Assembly: GCF_002042885.1 (NCBI RefSeq)
Contig: NZ_MVFY01000001.1
Span: 186,001-250,000, forward strand
DNA from: Citrobacter portucalensis
Lineage (GTDB): Bacteria > Pseudomonadota > Gammaproteobacteria > Enterobacterales > Enterobacteriaceae
DNA: 64,000 nucleotides
Direction: 5' to 3'
Every line of letters starts with the position of its first letter. Position 1 is the first letter of the stretch. This document shows, one piece after another, positions 20,037-30,712 of this stretch. The notes beneath the pieces are model-generated. The model was given only the letters and a program-made list of their open reading frames with translations, had not been told where the DNA came from and did no database searches. A program made the position numbers and the translations under genes.

Positions 20037-20471
20037 TTGGAATCGCCATTAGGTTCTGATCTGGCACGGTTGGTGCGCATTTGGCGTGCTCTGATTGACC
20101 ATCGCCTGAAACCTCTGGAGTTGACGCAGACGCATTGGGTTACGCTGCACAACATTCATCAGTTGCCGCCGGATCAATCGCAGATTCAGTTGGCTAAAGC
20201 GATTGGCATCGAGCAGCCTTCGTTGGTACGTACGCTTGACCAGTTGGAAGAAAAGGGACTCATTTCACGACAGACTTGCGCCAGCGATCGTCGAGCTAAG
20301 AGAATTAAACTGACAGAGAAGGCTGAGCCGCTGATCGCTGATATGGAAGCGGTGATCAACAAAACACGTGGAGAAATTCTGGAAGGGATTTCAGCTGAGG
20401 AAATTGATCTGCTGATTAAGCTGGTTGCCAAACTCGAACACAATATTATTGAACTGCAGTCACAAGGTTGA
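20037..20471 (+). CDS. slyA: MarR-family regulator SlyA
   Basis: The product has 144 residues and is a dimeric winged-helix regulator that antagonises H-NS silencing and controls envelope and virulence genes. The MarR wing region [15 protein letters not shown] is near 74-88. The start is the TTG at 20037: AAGGAG abuts the in-frame ATG at 20031 with no spacing, but sits about six bases from the TTG, and the result equals the 144-residue E. coli protein that also uses TTG. The gene is divergent from ydhIJK, and a SlyA consensus palindrome lies just upstream. Confidence 0.96.
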   Translation: MESPLGSDLARLVRIWRALIDHRLKPLELTQTHWVTLHNIHQLPPDQSQIQLAKAIGIEQPSLVRTLDQLEEKGLISRQTCASDRRAKRIKLTEKAEPLIADMEAVINKTRGEILEGISAEEIDLLIKLVAKLEHNIIELQSQG

Positions 20472-20482
20472 AACGATAAGTT

Positions 20483-20509
20483 ACGTGTGGCCAGAGCCTG
20501 ACCACACGT
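20483..20509. terminator. Hairpin between slyA and slyB
   Basis: ACGTGTGG (20483-20490) and CCACACGT (20502-20509) form an 8-bp stem between the convergent stops. No T run follows on either strand, so it may be a weak terminator or a transcript-end stabiliser. Confidence 0.4.
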
Positions 20510-20517
20510 GAATTCGA

Positions 20518-20985
20518 TTAGCGTGGCGACACGGTAACCTGGCTGCCGTTGTTAGCCATAACAACGCGCTGGCCGGCTGAAAACTTGGTCGCACCCTGTT
20601 TCTGAACCACCATGATGGTATTACCATCATCCTTACGGATTTCCAGTTCCACACCCTGGGTTTTATTCATCGCACCTTGTACGCCTTGACCTGCTACGCC
20701 ACCGGCAACTGCACCTGCAGCCGTCGCTAATGAACGACCCGTACCGCCGCCGACGGTGTTACCAAGGAACCCGCCAAGTACCGCACCACCAATAGCACCA
20801 ATCACGTTTGCGTCATCGCCACCCTGGATTTGCACCGGACGAACATGAACAATCGTACCGTAGGTAACGTTCTGAACTTGTTTCGCTTCGGATGCGGTAT
20901 ATACGTCGCCTGAAAGGCTGTCATTGTTAACGCAACCCGCTAAAGATACGCCCATTAATGAAACAATCAGCACACGTTTAATCAT
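20518..20985 (-). CDS. slyB: Outer-membrane lipoprotein SlyB
   Basis: The product has 155 residues with a lipoprotein signal ending in the lipobox LAGC (Cys18). A glycine-zipper 2TM domain lies at about 62-100 (IGAIGGAVLGGFLGNTVGG). SlyB belongs to the PhoPQ regulon and stabilises the outer membrane. Upstream on the same strand I see a PhoP-type direct repeat followed twelve bases later by TAAGAT, the typical layout of a PhoP-activated promoter. Confidence 0.95.
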   Translation of the reverse strand: MIKRVLIVSLMGVSLAGCVNNDSLSGDVYTASEAKQVQNVTYGTIVHVRPVQIQGGDDANVIGAIGGAVLGGFLGNTVGGGTGRSLATAAGAVAGGVAGQGVQGAMNKTQGVELEIRKDDGNTIMVVQKQGATKFSAGQRVVMANNGSQVTVSPR

Positions 20986-21093
20986 TTACAAATCTCCTTT
21001 GTCACCACGAAACGCTAATAAAGCACCCTTCATGGCTAAATTATATGGCATTTGTGAGCCTAAGGTCACATGTTCTACTGGAACAATATGAAA

Positions 21094-21128
21094 ATCTTAA
21101 CCGAAATCGGATCAACCGAGTATAAACG
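21094..21128 (-). promoter_or_regulatory. Candidate PhoP box and -10 element of slyB
   Basis: The minus strand reads CGTTTA, five bases, GGTTGA (21128-21112), then twelve bases, then TAAGAT (21099-21094). The PhoP consensus is a direct repeat of (T/G)GTTTA with five bases between, set twelve bases before the -10. The first repeat matches at five of six positions, the second is weaker. Confidence 0.6.
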
Positions 21129-21259
21129 AATCATTCATGTAATTGATGTAATTAAACGATCATTGTAATGATTAGCCACCAAAAATCATTAAGGAAGCAT
21201 GGCATTAGTCGACACTTTATGGTTGAGTGTCAAGGCTAATTTGCTTAAAAGGATGACCT

Positions 21260-22381
21260 ATGAAATCGGGCCGTTTTATCGGTGTAATGTCTGGAACCAG
21301 CCTTGATGGCGTCGATGTTGTGCTGGCGACAATAGATGAAACGATGGTTGCGCAGCAGGCGAGTCTGACCTGGCCCATCCCCATCCATGTTAAACAAGCG
21401 ATTCTGGATATCTGCCAGGGGCAGCAGCTTACACTTTCTCAGTTTGGTCAGTTAGATGCACAGCTCGGTTATCTATTTGCTGAGGCGGTGAATGCGCTGT
21501 TGGCGCAAGAAAAATTGAAACCGCAGGATATCGTTGCGATTGGTTGCCACGGGCAAACCGTGTGGCATGAACCGAACGGTGCTGCTCCGCACACGCTGCA
21601 AATTGGTGATAATAACCAGATTGTCGCGCGTACAGGGATAACCGTAGTCGGCGATTTTCGTCGACGTGATATCGCCCTCGGCGGGCAGGGTGCACCGCTC
21701 GTTCCCGCGTTTCACCAGGCACTTCTGGCACATCCAACGGAACGGCGAATGGTGTTAAACATCGGCGGAATTGCCAATCTGTCTCTGCTTATTCCGCAAC
21801 AACCCGTTCGCGGATACGACACCGGGCCGGGCAATATGCTGATGGATGCATGGATCTGGCGGCAATGTGGCCAGCCCTACGACAAAGATGCGCAGTGGGC
21901 CATTTCAGGAACGGTGATCCTGCCGTTGCTGCAGAATATGCTTAACGACCCTTATTTTTCCGCGCCTGCGCCGAAAAGTACCGGCCGTGAGTATTTTAAT
22001 TACGGCTGGATAGAGCGTCATCTGGCGCAGTTTCCGGGAATTAGTCCACGAGATGTACAGGCGACGCTTGCCGAACTGACGGCAGTAACCATTTCAGAGC
22101 AGGTCTTGTTAAGCGGCGGCTGTGATCGACTCATGGTATGTGGTGGTGGCAGTCGTAATCCACTGCTGATGATGCGTCTGGCGGCATTATTACCGGGGAC
22201 AGAGGTTACCTCTACCGATGAAGCCGGGATCAGCGGTGATGATATGGAAGCGTTAGCCTTTGCCTGGCTGGCGTGGCGAACGCTGGCCGGATTACCGGGA
22301 AATTTACCGTCTGTGACTGGGGCGTCAGAGCCGAGTGTTTTAGGGGCAATTTATCCTGCCAATCCACGAACTCAGAGTTAA
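21260..22381 (+). CDS. anmK: Anhydro-N-acetylmuramic acid kinase
   Basis: The product has 373 residues. AnmK phosphorylates and hydrates 1,6-anhydroMurNAc recovered from peptidoglycan turnover to MurNAc-6-phosphate, feeding cell-wall recycling. The ATPase motifs of the sugar-kinase/actin fold are present: SGTSLDGVD at 11-19, a middle NIGGIANLS, and the late VCGGGSRNP. It is divergent from slyB across about 270 bp and followed after 87 bp by mliC. Confidence 0.95.
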   Translation: MKSGRFIGVMSGTSLDGVDVVLATIDETMVAQQASLTWPIPIHVKQAILDICQGQQLTLSQFGQLDAQLGYLFAEAVNALLAQEKLKPQDIVAIGCHGQTVWHEPNGAAPHTLQIGDNNQIVARTGITVVGDFRRRDIALGGQGAPLVPAFHQALLAHPTERRMVLNIGGIANLSLLIPQQPVRGYDTGPGNMLMDAWIWRQCGQPYDKDAQWAISGTVILPLLQNMLNDPYFSAPAPKSTGREYFNYGWIERHLAQFPGISPRDVQATLAELTAVTISEQVLLSGGCDRLMVCGGGSRNPLLMMRLAALLPGTEVTSTDEAGISGDDMEALAFAWLAWRTLAGLPGNLPSVTGASEPSVLGAIYPANPRTQS

Positions 22382-22468
22382 CTGAAATTATTCAGCGCGG
22401 TGTGCCGGTAAACTAAGGATATTAGGGAGGGTGCCATTACCCTCCAGGACCAGGAAAGTCTTCAGGAT

Positions 22469-22798
22469 ATGGCTATGAAAAAACTGTTGTTAGTGTGTCT
22501 GCCCGTACTGCTTAGCGGTTGTAGTGTGTACAACCAATTTGTCGAGCGTATGCAAACGGATACGCTTGAATACCGCTGCGACGAAAAACCGCTGACCGTG
22601 AAGCTGAACAATACCCGCCAGACGGCAAGCTTTGTTTATGATAATCAGCTATTGAACCTCAAACAGGGCGTGTCGGCATCAGGTGCACGTTATACCGATG
22701 GTATCTACGTATTTTGGTCTAAAGGCGACGAGGCAACGGTCTATAAACGAGACAGAATTGTGCTAAATAACTGTCAGTTACAGAACCCGAAGCGTTGA
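22469..22798 (+). CDS. mliC: C-type lysozyme inhibitor lipoprotein MliC (YdhA)
   Basis: The product has 109 residues, starting with a lipoprotein signal and lipobox LLSGC (Cys18). MliC is a membrane-bound inhibitor of C-type lysozyme; it inserts loops into the enzyme active site and protects peptidoglycan from host lysozyme. The [19 protein letters not shown] segment is the family core. It precedes pdxH by 59 bp in the same direction. A different kind of lysozyme inhibitor, PliG-like, is encoded at 39.1 kb. Confidence 0.95.
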   Translation: MAMKKLLLVCLPVLLSGCSVYNQFVERMQTDTLEYRCDEKPLTVKLNNTRQTASFVYDNQLLNLKQGVSASGARYTDGIYVFWSKGDEATVYKRDRIVLNNCQLQNPKR

Positions 22799-22857
22799 GA
22801 TTTTCACCTGGGCGGCGCACAATAGCGTCACCCACTGACAATCCGTAGCCCAACATC

Positions 22858-23514
22858 ATGTCTGATAACGACGAATTGCAGCAAATCGCGCATCTGCGCC
22901 GTGAATACACGAAAGGCGGTCTTCGCCGCCGCGAACTTCCCGCCGAACCCCTTGCGCTGTTTGAGCGCTGGCTGGGGCAAGCCTGTGATGCCAAACTGGC
23001 CGATCCCACCGCAATGGTCGTTGCGACCGTCGATGAAAATGGTCAGCCGTATCAGCGCATCGTGTTACTCAAACATTATGATGACAAAGGGCTGGTGTTC
23101 TATACCAACCTTGGTAGCCGTAAGGCGCATCAGATCGAGAAAAATCCACGCATCAGCCTTTTATTTCCCTGGCATACGCTGGAACGGCAGGTGATGGTGA
23201 TCGGCAAGGCAGAGCGTCTTTCCACACTCGAAGTGGTGAAATACTTCCACAGTCGCCCGCGCGACAGTCAGATTGGCGCCTGGGTCTCAAAACAATCCAG
23301 TCGAATCTCCGCGCGCGGTATTCTCGAAAGCAAATTCCTCGAACTGAAGCAGAAGTTTCAGCAAGGGGAAGTTCCTCTGCCCAGTTTCTGGGGCGGCTTT
23401 CGCGTGAGTATTGAACAAATGGAGTTCTGGCAGGGCGGTGAAAACCGTCTGCACGATCGTTTTTTATACCAACGCGAAGATAACGCGTGGAAAATTGATC
23501 GCCTGGCCCCCTAA
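22858..23514 (+). CDS. pdxH: Pyridoxine 5'-phosphate oxidase
   Basis: The product has 218 residues and is the FMN enzyme that oxidises pyridoxine or pyridoxamine 5'-phosphate to pyridoxal 5'-phosphate. The split-barrel FMN-binding fold is marked by [18 protein letters not shown] and SRKAHQI. The C-terminal signature [14 protein letters not shown] is present. The protein has no signal peptide. Together with pdxY two genes downstream it makes this a vitamin B6 salvage neighbourhood, although tyrS intervenes. Confidence 0.97.
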   Translation: MSDNDELQQIAHLRREYTKGGLRRRELPAEPLALFERWLGQACDAKLADPTAMVVATVDENGQPYQRIVLLKHYDDKGLVFYTNLGSRKAHQIEKNPRISLLFPWHTLERQVMVIGKAERLSTLEVVKYFHSRPRDSQIGAWVSKQSSRISARGILESKFLELKQKFQQGEVPLPSFWGGFRVSIEQMEFWQGGENRLHDRFLYQREDNAWKIDRLAP

Positions 23515-23640
23515 AGATGCAAATTTCTTGTTTTAAGCGCTGGTGCTGATCAATCCGGCGCTTTATTCTATGTTTCTTTCGCATCAGGCGAAAAGTCGTG
23601 TACCGGCAAAGGTGCAGTCGTTTTATACATGGAGATTTTG

Positions 23641-24915
23641 ATGGCAAGCAGTAACTTGATTAAACAATTGCAAGAGCGGGGGCTGGTGGCCCAGGTGACG
23701 GACGAGGAAGCGTTAGCAGAGCGACTGGCGCAAGGCCCGATCGCGCTCTATTGCGGCTTCGATCCTACCGCTGACAGCTTGCATTTGGGGCATCTGGTTC
23801 CATTGTTATGCCTGAAACGCTTCCAGCAGGCAGGCCATAAGCCTGTTGCACTGGTAGGTGGCGCAACCGGTCTGATTGGTGACCCGAGCTTTAAAGCCGC
23901 CGAGCGTAAACTGAATACCGAAGACACTGTGCAGGAGTGGGTGGATAAAATCCGCAAACAGGTTGCACCGTTCCTCGATTTCGACTGTGGCGACAACTCG
24001 GCGATTGCTGCGAACAACTACGACTGGTTTGGCGGTATGAACGTACTGACTTTCCTGCGTGATATCGGCAAACACTTCTCCGTTAACCAGATGATCAACA
24101 AAGAAGCGGTTAAGCAGCGTCTGAACCGTGACGATCAGGGGATCTCCTTTACCGAGTTTTCTTACAACCTGCTGCAGGGTTATGACTTTGCCTGCCTGAA
24201 CAAACTGCACGGCGTGGCACTGCAGATTGGTGGTTCTGACCAGTGGGGTAACATTACTTCGGGTATCGATTTAACCCGTCGTTTGCACCAGAATCAGGTG
24301 TTTGGTCTGACCGTTCCGCTGATCACTAAAGCTGATGGCACCAAATTCGGTAAGACGGAAGGCGGCGCAGTGTGGCTGGATCCGAAGAAAACCAGTCCGT
24401 ACAAATTCTACCAGTTCTGGATCAACACCGCCGATGCGGACGTTTATCGCTTCCTGAAATTCTTCACTTTCATGGACATTGAAGAAATCAATGCGCTGGA
24501 AGAAGAAGATAAAAACAGCGGTAAAGCGCCGCGTGCCCAGTATGTTCTGGCCGAACAGGTTACGCGTCTGGTTCACGGTGAAGAAGGTCTGGTCGCGGCA
24601 AAACGCATTACCGAAAGCTTGTTCAACGGCAATCTCAGCGATTTGAGTGAAGCAGATTTCGAACAGCTGGCGCAGGATGGCGTGCCGATGATCGAGATGG
24701 ACAAAGGTGCCGATTTGATGCAGGCGCTGGTGGACTCCGAGCTGCAACCTTCTCGCGGTCAGGCACGTAAGACTATTGCGTCAAACGCGGTAACCATCAA
24801 CGGTGAGAAACAGTCCGATCCGGAATATTTCTTCCAGGATAGTGATATCCTGTTCGGGCGCTATACCTTACTGCGTCGTGGCAAGAAGAACTATTGTCTG
24901 ATTTGCTGGAAGTAA
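23641..24915 (+). CDS. tyrS: Tyrosyl-tRNA synthetase
   Basis: The product has 424 residues and charges tRNA-Tyr. It is a class I synthetase with the HIGH-type motif HLGH at 48-51, the KMSKS-type motif KFGKT at 235-239 and a C-terminal S4 RNA-binding domain from about residue 355 ([19 protein letters not shown]). The ATG at 23641, coding [10 protein letters not shown], is preferred over 23629 because it matches the E. coli start. A good terminator follows. Confidence 0.98.
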   Translation: MASSNLIKQLQERGLVAQVTDEEALAERLAQGPIALYCGFDPTADSLHLGHLVPLLCLKRFQQAGHKPVALVGGATGLIGDPSFKAAERKLNTEDTVQEWVDKIRKQVAPFLDFDCGDNSAIAANNYDWFGGMNVLTFLRDIGKHFSVNQMINKEAVKQRLNRDDQGISFTEFSYNLLQGYDFACLNKLHGVALQIGGSDQWGNITSGIDLTRRLHQNQVFGLTVPLITKADGTKFGKTEGGAVWLDPKKTSPYKFYQFWINTADADVYRFLKFFTFMDIEEINALEEEDKNSGKAPRAQYVLAEQVTRLVHGEEGLVAAKRITESLFNGNLSDLSEADFEQLAQDGVPMIEMDKGADLMQALVDSELQPSRGQARKTIASNAVTINGEKQSDPEYFFQDSDILFGRYTLLRRGKKNYCLICWK

Positions 24916-24928
24916 GATTGAGTTAGCA

Positions 24929-24960
24929 GGGGCGTGGGAAACTACGCCCCTTTATTTTTT
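24929..24960 (+). terminator. Terminator of tyrS
   Basis: GGGGCGT (24929-24935) and ACGCCCC (24944-24950) pair over an eight-base loop and are followed by TTTATTTTTT. Confidence 0.88.
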
Positions 24961-24979
24961 CAGGGTTGTGGTAAGTAAA

Positions 24980-25840
24980 ATGAAGAATATCCTCGCCATC
25001 CAGTCCCACGTTGTTTTTGGTCATGCGGGCAACAGTGCAGCAGAATTTCCGATGCGTCGTCTTGGCGCAAATGTCTGGCCGCTGAATACCGTTCAGTTTT
25101 CAAACCACACGCAGTATGGCAAATGGACCGGTTGCGTTATGCCGCCGAGCCACCTGACTGAAATTGTTCAGGGCATTGCTGATATTGATAAACTCCAGAC
25201 CTGTGACGCAGTACTGAGCGGCTATCTTGGTTCAGCAGAACAGGGCGAGCATATTCTGGGTATTGTTCGCAAGGTAAAAGCGGCAAACCCGCAGGCAAAA
25301 TACTTTTGCGATCCGGTGATGGGACACCCTGAAAAGGGGTGTATTGTCGCACCCGGAGTGGCGGAATTTCATGTACGCCATGCGCTTCCGGCTAGTGACA
25401 TTATTGCCCCGAATCTGGTTGAACTCGAAATTCTGTGCGAGCATGCGGTGAACAATGTCGACGAGGCCGTTGCAGCAGCGCGTGAACTGATCGCTCAGGG
25501 ACCTGAAATTGTACTGGTGAAGCATCTGGCACGCGCAGGTATCAGCACCGACCGTTTCGAAATGCTGCTGGTCACCGCTGAACAGGCGTGGCATATCAGT
25601 CGCCCATTAGTCGATTTTGGCGCACGTCAACCGGTTGGTGTGGGTGATGTGACGAGTGGCTTGTTGCTGGTGAAACTGCTGCAGGGCGCGTCTTTACAGC
25701 AGGCGCTTGAGCATGTGACTGCGGCAGTGTACGAAGTGATGATCACTACTAAAGAGATGCACGAGTATGAGCTACAGGTCGTGGCCGCGCAGGACCGTAT
25801 CGCCATGCCTGAACACTACTTTAGCGCAACGCAGCTGTAA
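24980..25840 (+). CDS. pdxY: Pyridoxal kinase 2 (PdxY)
   Basis: The product has 286 residues and phosphorylates pyridoxal in B6 salvage. It belongs to the ribokinase superfamily. [20 protein letters not shown] near the start and the anion-hole motif [10 protein letters not shown] near residue 220 are typical. The ATG at 24980 is chosen over the GTG at 24968 because it gives the E. coli N-terminus [10 protein letters not shown]. The ribosome-binding site is weak. It lies just beyond the tyrS terminator, so it needs its own promoter or read-through. Confidence 0.94.
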   Translation: MKNILAIQSHVVFGHAGNSAAEFPMRRLGANVWPLNTVQFSNHTQYGKWTGCVMPPSHLTEIVQGIADIDKLQTCDAVLSGYLGSAEQGEHILGIVRKVKAANPQAKYFCDPVMGHPEKGCIVAPGVAEFHVRHALPASDIIAPNLVELEILCEHAVNNVDEAVAAARELIAQGPEIVLVKHLARAGISTDRFEMLLVTAEQAWHISRPLVDFGARQPVGVGDVTSGLLLVKLLQGASLQQALEHVTAAVYEVMITTKEMHEYELQVVAAQDRIAMPEHYFSATQL

Positions 25841-25842
25841 TC

Positions 25843-25918
25843 GATGCCCGATGGCGCTCACGCTTATCGGGCATATTTTTAGCTGTAGGCCGGGTATGTG
25901 CAAGTGCCACCCGGCAAC
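25843..25918. repeat. REP/BIME-type palindromic repeat cluster
   Basis: Two imperfect palindromes lie between the convergent pdxY and gstA stops. ATGCCCGAT ... ATCGGGCAT spans 25844-25874, and GCCGGGT ... ACCCGGC spans 25889-25915. Both resemble enterobacterial REP units. They may act as transcript-end stabilisers or terminators. Confidence 0.75.
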
Positions 25919-25923
25919 AACAA

Positions 25924-26529
25924 TTAATTTAACCCTTCTGCTTTCAGCGCAGCGGCAACCGCCGGGCGTTCAGCCATTCGCGCCATATAGGCATCAATAT
26001 TACTTAATCCTGCCATATTCAGCTTAACCGCATAGGCCCAACGCAGTACGGTAAACAGATAGGCATCGGCGATGCTGAAGCGCGGGCCGCAGATCCATTG
26101 GTTATCTTTCAGCGAGTCGTTCACATACTGCATTTTTTTCTCCAGCAGCGCGCGAACGGTTGGCTTGAAGTCTTCCGGCGTATCGGGACGGAACAGTGGC
26201 GTAAAGCCTTTATGCAGTTCAGTCGCAATGTAGTTAAGCCATTCGATGGTTTTGTAACGGGAGAGGCTGCTGGTAGGGGCAAGGAGCTGGCGGTCTGGCA
26301 CGCTGTCCGCCAGGTATTGCATGATGGCAACACCTTCGGTAAGTAGCGTACCGTCATCCAGTAGCAGTGCGGGAACTTGCCCTTTTGGGTTTACCGCGAA
26401 AAAATCATCGCCATTTTCCAGACGTTTCTTCATCAGATCAACACCATCCAGCGTGAAATCTTTACCGCTCTCACGAAGTGTGATGTGGGAAGCGAGAGAA
26501 CAAGCGCCCGGTTTGTAGAACAGTTTCAT
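25924..26529 (-). CDS. gstA: Glutathione S-transferase GstA
   Basis: The product has 201 residues and is a beta-class glutathione transferase. The thioredoxin-like N-terminal domain begins [10 protein letters not shown], with the class-defining Cys10, and carries the [18 protein letters not shown] glutathione-binding segment. The helical C-terminal domain covers about 85-201. It conjugates glutathione to electrophiles in the cytoplasm. It is a single gene, head to tail with dtpA, which ends in its own terminator in between. Confidence 0.95.
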   Translation of the reverse strand: MKLFYKPGACSLASHITLRESGKDFTLDGVDLMKKRLENGDDFFAVNPKGQVPALLLDDGTLLTEGVAIMQYLADSVPDRQLLAPTSSLSRYKTIEWLNYIATELHKGFTPLFRPDTPEDFKPTVRALLEKKMQYVNDSLKDNQWICGPRFSIADAYLFTVLRWAYAVKLNMAGLSNIDAYMARMAERPAVAAALKAEGLN

Positions 26530-26580
26530 CGGTAACTCCTTTTGGCTGAGGTATATCGTATGGTAGTGCTACCTCAGGCA

Positions 26581-26610
26581 AAAAAAAAGCCGCTAACAAC
26601 AGTTAGCGGC
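26581..26610 (-). terminator. Strong terminator between dtpA and gstA
   Basis: GCCGCTAAC (26589-26597) and GTTAGCGGC (26602-26610) form a perfect 9-bp stem. On the minus strand a run of nine or more T follows. It lies upstream of dtpA in plus-strand terms only by position: it is beyond the gstA start, 24 bp before the dtpA stop, so minus-strand transcripts from dtpA are not ended by it before the stop but transcripts passing leftward from gstA's own region are excluded. The placement near the dtpA 3' end is what the sequence shows. Confidence 0.5.
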
Positions 26611-26633
26611 CTGAAAATGAGTTTCCCTGAGAA

Positions 26634-28139
26634 TTACGCTGTCGCGGCCTTAGAGGCTTTCTCATTGACGTCATCGTCCTGAGTCATACGGTTCAGTTTC
26701 GGAGCCGTCAGCAGCATCAGAACAGCGATAACAGCCGTCGCAACACCAATCTGCAGGAACACACGACCGTAGACTTCAAGGGACATCAGCGGGTCAGTCA
26801 CGTTCTCTGGTACAGCCATCATGTTAGCGACGTAGCCACCGATGATGTTTGCACCGGCAGTGGTCAGGAACCAGCTACCCATGATGAAGCCCATCAGGCG
26901 CTGCGGAACCAACTGTGCCACCATTGCCAGACCCAGACCGGAGATCATCAGCTCACCGATACTTTGCAGACCGTAGCAGATAATCAACCAGTTAACGGAA
27001 ACGATGCCCGCATCGGTAGCGAATTTCGCGCCCAGCGGCAGGATCAGGAATGCACCGGAACACAGCACCATACCAATCGCAAACTTGGTCGGCATCGGCA
27101 GGGTATCGCCCATTTTGTTATAGATAGCGGCGAGGATTGGGCTACCAATGATGATCCAGAACGGGTTCAGTGCCTGGTACTGTTCAGGTTCGAAAGCAAT
27201 GCCAAGAATAGAGTGCTCAACGTTACGAATCGCAAAGAAGTTCAGTGAGGTCGGCATCTGGCTGTACAGCACGAAGAAGATAATCGCTTCCAGCATCAGG
27301 ATGAAGGCGACGATCATTTTACGACGCGCAGCACCGTGCATGGTGAAGGCTTCTTTACCGAAGATGAACACGATACCCAGCGCAATGACGCCCAGAACCA
27401 TACGAGCGATCTGCTGGTTGTGCAGCAACCAGGTTGCAATCGCGATCAGTACCACAACGCCAGCAATGGTCAGCAGCAGGTTACGGAAGTTGATCGGTTC
27501 AAAGTCCGGTTTAGAACCGTACTGTTTAACCCAACGCTGGCAGAATGCGAAGTTAACAACGGTAATCAGCATACCCACGACGCTCAGAGCGAACGCGGTG
27601 CTCCAGCCGTAACGCGCAGCTAACCATGGCGTTGCCAGCATAGAGAAGAATGAACCGATGTTGACGGACATGTAGTACATGGTAAATGCACCATCAAGAC
27701 GCGGGTCATCTTTGGCATAGCAGGTAGAGAGCAGGGAGGATGGGTTTGCTTTAAACAGGCCGTTACCGACCGCGATGGCCGCCATGCCCATATAAACGAT
27801 ACCCGCATCGTGACCGGACCATGCTACCAACGCATAACCGATGGCCAGCACAACGGCACCCAGCATAATGACACGTTTTGTTCCCAGAACTTTATCACCT
27901 AACCAGCCGCCAATGGCAACCAGACCGTACACCAGGGCGCTAAAGGACGAGAAAAGGGTGATGGAATCCGCTTCTGACATACCCAGCTGTTTAACCAGGT
28001 AGACGGCCATAATCCCTTGCAGGCCGTAATAACCAAAACGTTCCCACAGCTCAATAGAGAAAATGAGATAGAACGCTTTTGGTTGTTTGAAGGCGTTTAA
28101 ACTTACGCTTTCTGTTGGTTTATTGTTTGCAGTAGACAC
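26634..28139 (-). CDS. dtpA: Dipeptide/tripeptide permease DtpA (TppB)
   Basis: The product has 501 residues and is a proton-coupled di- and tripeptide transporter of the POT/PTR family in the inner membrane, with about fourteen membrane segments. The proton-coupling motif ExxERFxYYG is at 30-39, and FYxxINxG-type sequence [10 protein letters not shown] follows later. The GTG at 28139 is chosen because AGAGG lies about five bases upstream and the frame then reads [10 protein letters not shown], as in E. coli. An upstream in-frame start at 28169 would add ten residues. It has a long upstream region of its own. Confidence 0.95.
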   Translation of the reverse strand: MSTANNKPTESVSLNAFKQPKAFYLIFSIELWERFGYYGLQGIMAVYLVKQLGMSEADSITLFSSFSALVYGLVAIGGWLGDKVLGTKRVIMLGAVVLAIGYALVAWSGHDAGIVYMGMAAIAVGNGLFKANPSSLLSTCYAKDDPRLDGAFTMYYMSVNIGSFFSMLATPWLAARYGWSTAFALSVVGMLITVVNFAFCQRWVKQYGSKPDFEPINFRNLLLTIAGVVVLIAIATWLLHNQQIARMVLGVIALGIVFIFGKEAFTMHGAARRKMIVAFILMLEAIIFFVLYSQMPTSLNFFAIRNVEHSILGIAFEPEQYQALNPFWIIIGSPILAAIYNKMGDTLPMPTKFAIGMVLCSGAFLILPLGAKFATDAGIVSVNWLIICYGLQSIGELMISGLGLAMVAQLVPQRLMGFIMGSWFLTTAGANIIGGYVANMMAVPENVTDPLMSLEVYGRVFLQIGVATAVIAVLMLLTAPKLNRMTQDDDVNEKASKAATA

Positions 28140-28752
28140 TTTTACCTCTTTTTTTACATCCCATATCAACGGGGGTGTTCAGGTACGTGATGAGTCAAGT
28201 TCATCCGTCCGATTGTTATAGTGGGAGGGGAAACGGCAAGTAATGTTCACTATCTTGACCATTCAGACAAGTGGTTTGTAATAATCTGTTACATATATCA
28301 TGACTGGTGAAATCGTCGGGGCTGTGAAATGTTATCTAGCGTTAAATTTCTTCATTTCTAAAATGGCAGATTTTTACACTGTTTAATCACCGCCATAACC
28401 GCAATGTGGCGATATGTTCTGCTATTTAAGGTTGAATCCAGTGATATAGGCCATTATCTGAAAAATAGGTAGTGTAATGTTTTGTTTAGAAACTGTGCAG
28501 TTAGGTCATCTAATTGTCACCTTAACTAAAAAATAAAAATTTATTAACATTGTGTTAGCTGGATGATCTGGATCACGTATAGATAGAAATTTCTTTTGCT
28601 AAAAAAACGATTAACCTGCTCAGGTGTTAATTAACAAGAATATTGCATTAGATATGAGCAATTGAATGGCATCATTGTCGGGAAAATAAACGCTGGGGAG
28701 TGCATAACTAATCGTTATGTATGTAAGGGGCGAGGAGGATGCCCCGGCAGCA
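28140..28752. other. Long non-coding region between nth and dtpA
   Basis: This 613-bp A/T-rich stretch holds the dtpA promoter and the nth 3' end. E. coli has a gap of similar size here. I see no frame with a credible ribosome-binding site, no strong terminator beyond nth and no convincing RNA gene. In other enterobacteria dtpA (tppB) is under OmpR control, but I cannot assign an OmpR site with confidence. Confidence 0.4.
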
Positions 28753-29388
28753 TTAGATATCGACTTTCTCTTTGAATTCGCAGAGATCTTCAATAATACA
28801 GGAACCGCAGCGCGGCTTTCTGGCGATGCAGGTGTAGCGACCATGAAGAATTAACCAGTGATGGCAATCGACTTTAAATTCACTGGGTACGACTTTCAGC
28901 AGTTTCTCTTCAACCTGCTCGACGTTTTTACCCGGGGCGAATTGCGTGCGATTACAGACGCGAAAAATGTGGGTATCTACAGCGATAGTGGGCCAGCCAA
29001 AGGCGGTATTTAACACCACATTAGCCGTCTTTCGCCCAACTCCAGGGAGAGCTTCTAACGCCGAACGGTCTTCAGGCACTTCACCATTATGTTGTTCCAG
29101 CAGAATGCGGCAGGTTTTAATTACGTTTTCTGCTTTGCTGTTAAACAAACCGATTGTCTTGATGTAGGACTTAACACCTTCAACACCGAGCTCCAGCATC
29201 GCAGCCGGCGTATTGGCGACGGGGTATAGCTTAGCTGTCGCTTTATTGACGCTGACATCGGTCGCTTGTGCGGATAGCAAGACCGAAATCAACAGTTCAA
29301 ACGGCGATGTAAAATTGAGCTCGGTTGTCGGATGCGGGTTGTTATCCCGCAGACGCGTCAGTATTTCCAGACGTTTTGCTTTGTTCAT
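28753..29388 (-). CDS. nth: Endonuclease III
   Basis: The product has 211 residues and is the DNA glycosylase/AP lyase that removes oxidised pyrimidines in base excision repair. The helix-hairpin-helix LPGVGRKTANVV includes catalytic Lys120, and Asp138 follows. The C-terminal C-x6-C-x2-C-x5-C motif (from about 187) binds a [4Fe-4S] cluster. Its start overlaps the rsxE stop by one base, so it is the last gene of the rsx operon. Confidence 0.97.
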   Translation of the reverse strand: MNKAKRLEILTRLRDNNPHPTTELNFTSPFELLISVLLSAQATDVSVNKATAKLYPVANTPAAMLELGVEGVKSYIKTIGLFNSKAENVIKTCRILLEQHNGEVPEDRSALEALPGVGRKTANVVLNTAFGWPTIAVDTHIFRVCNRTQFAPGKNVEQVEEKLLKVVPSEFKVDCHHWLILHGRYTCIARKPRCGSCIIEDLCEFKEKVDI

Positions 29389-30080
29389 TACGCATTCCCT
29401 GTTTCACCCGCGGGACTGTCCACGACAGCCGCCTCGGCACGACGTTTCTTCATTTTCTCATCAATCAGATACTTCACTGCCAGCATCAGACCCAGGCCAA
29501 TAAACGCGCCCGGTGGCAGCATGGCCAGCAGAAACGGCGTATCAGTATGGAAGATCTCAACGCGCAAGACTTTGGCCCAGCTACCCAACAAACCGTCTGC
29601 ACCATCAAACAGTGTACCGTTACCAATTATTTCACGCAGCGAGCCCAGAACAAACATGGCACCTGTTGCGCCCATGCCGATGGAGAAACCATCAAGTGCG
29701 GATAACGCAGGGCCCTTTTTGGCGGCGAAGGCTTCTGCACGACCAACAACAATGCAGTTGGTTACAATCAGCGGGATGAAGATGCCCAGAGACTGATACA
29801 GGCCGAAGGCGTAGGCATTGATCAACATCTGTACCGCACTCACCACGGAGGCGATAATCATGACATAAATCGGAATACGAATTTCTGGCGGTGTCCAGCG
29901 GCGAAGGGCTGAAATCGTCAGGTTGGTCAGCGTCAGGACGAGCGTAGTCGCAAGTCCAAGACCCAGCGCGTTAGTGGCGGTAGAAGTGACGGCCAACAGC
30001 GGACACATCCCGAGTAGTTGCACAAGCGCGGAGTTATTTTTCCATAACCCCTGGACAATCACGTCTTTAATTTCGCTCAT
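29388..30080 (-). CDS. rsxE: Electron transport complex subunit RsxE (RnfE)
   Basis: The product has 230 residues and is an integral membrane subunit of the Rsx/Rnf complex, with about six hydrophobic segments and the conserved [17 protein letters not shown] segment. RsxE and RsxA are homologous and are thought to lie side by side in the membrane. In E. coli the complex reduces SoxR so that the superoxide response stays off. The gene lies two bases after rsxG and overlaps nth by one base. Confidence 0.96.
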   Translation of the reverse strand: MSEIKDVIVQGLWKNNSALVQLLGMCPLLAVTSTATNALGLGLATTLVLTLTNLTISALRRWTPPEIRIPIYVMIIASVVSAVQMLINAYAFGLYQSLGIFIPLIVTNCIVVGRAEAFAAKKGPALSALDGFSIGMGATGAMFVLGSLREIIGNGTLFDGADGLLGSWAKVLRVEIFHTDTPFLLAMLPPGAFIGLGLMLAVKYLIDEKMKKRRAEAAVVDSPAGETGNA

Positions 30081-30082
30081 GG

Positions 30083-30703
30083 TTATTCTCCACAGGCGTT
30101 AAGTTGAGGGAGTTGCGCAGGCAGCGTCTGCGCATACAGGCCGGCACGTTTAACCGCGTTAACCACCGCACGTGGTGTAATGGTTGCGCCAGTAAACTGG
30201 TCAAAGTCGCCGCCATCTTTTTTCACTGCCCAGTGAGAGGTGTTATCCGCAGAAATTGTTTTACCGCTAAAATGGGTGATCCAGTCGGACAGTCGCAGTT
30301 CGATTTTATCGCCCAGCCCAGGCGTTTCATGGTGTTCGGTAACCCGCGTACCCAACACGGTACCCGTGAAATCGACACCCACCAGCAGTTGAATCGCCCC
30401 GGAATAACCATCTGGCGCCGTAGCTTCAAGAATCGCAGCAACAGGACGATCGTCCTGGCGGGCAATATATATACGGTGCGTACCTTTGCCTAACGCTGGC
30501 GCATTGACCAGATAACAACTTTCAGACAAGTTATTATTGTAGCGATCGCCAGGCAGAACCTGATCGAACAGCGTTTTTTGCTGTATCGCGGCCTGTTCAT
30601 CAATGGTTGACTTGGTTAATTGATTGATTGCTGCGGTTAACCCCGTTGAGCCCGCAGCAAACAGCGCCAGTGTAATACCGTGTTTACGAATCGTTTTCAG
30701 CAT
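30083..30703 (-). CDS. rsxG: Electron transport complex subunit RsxG (RnfG)
   Basis: The product has 206 residues, with one N-terminal membrane anchor and a periplasmic FMN-binding domain. The motif [12 protein letters not shown] near residues 174-185 carries the threonine to which FMN is attached by a phosphoester bond. It passes electrons within the Rsx/Rnf complex. It lies nine bases after rsxD. Confidence 0.96.
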   Translation of the reverse strand: MLKTIRKHGITLALFAAGSTGLTAAINQLTKSTIDEQAAIQQKTLFDQVLPGDRYNNNLSESCYLVNAPALGKGTHRIYIARQDDRPVAAILEATAPDGYSGAIQLLVGVDFTGTVLGTRVTEHHETPGLGDKIELRLSDWITHFSGKTISADNTSHWAVKKDGGDFDQFTGATITPRAVVNAVKRAGLYAQTLPAQLPQLNACGE

Positions 30704-30712
30704 ATCTAGTCC

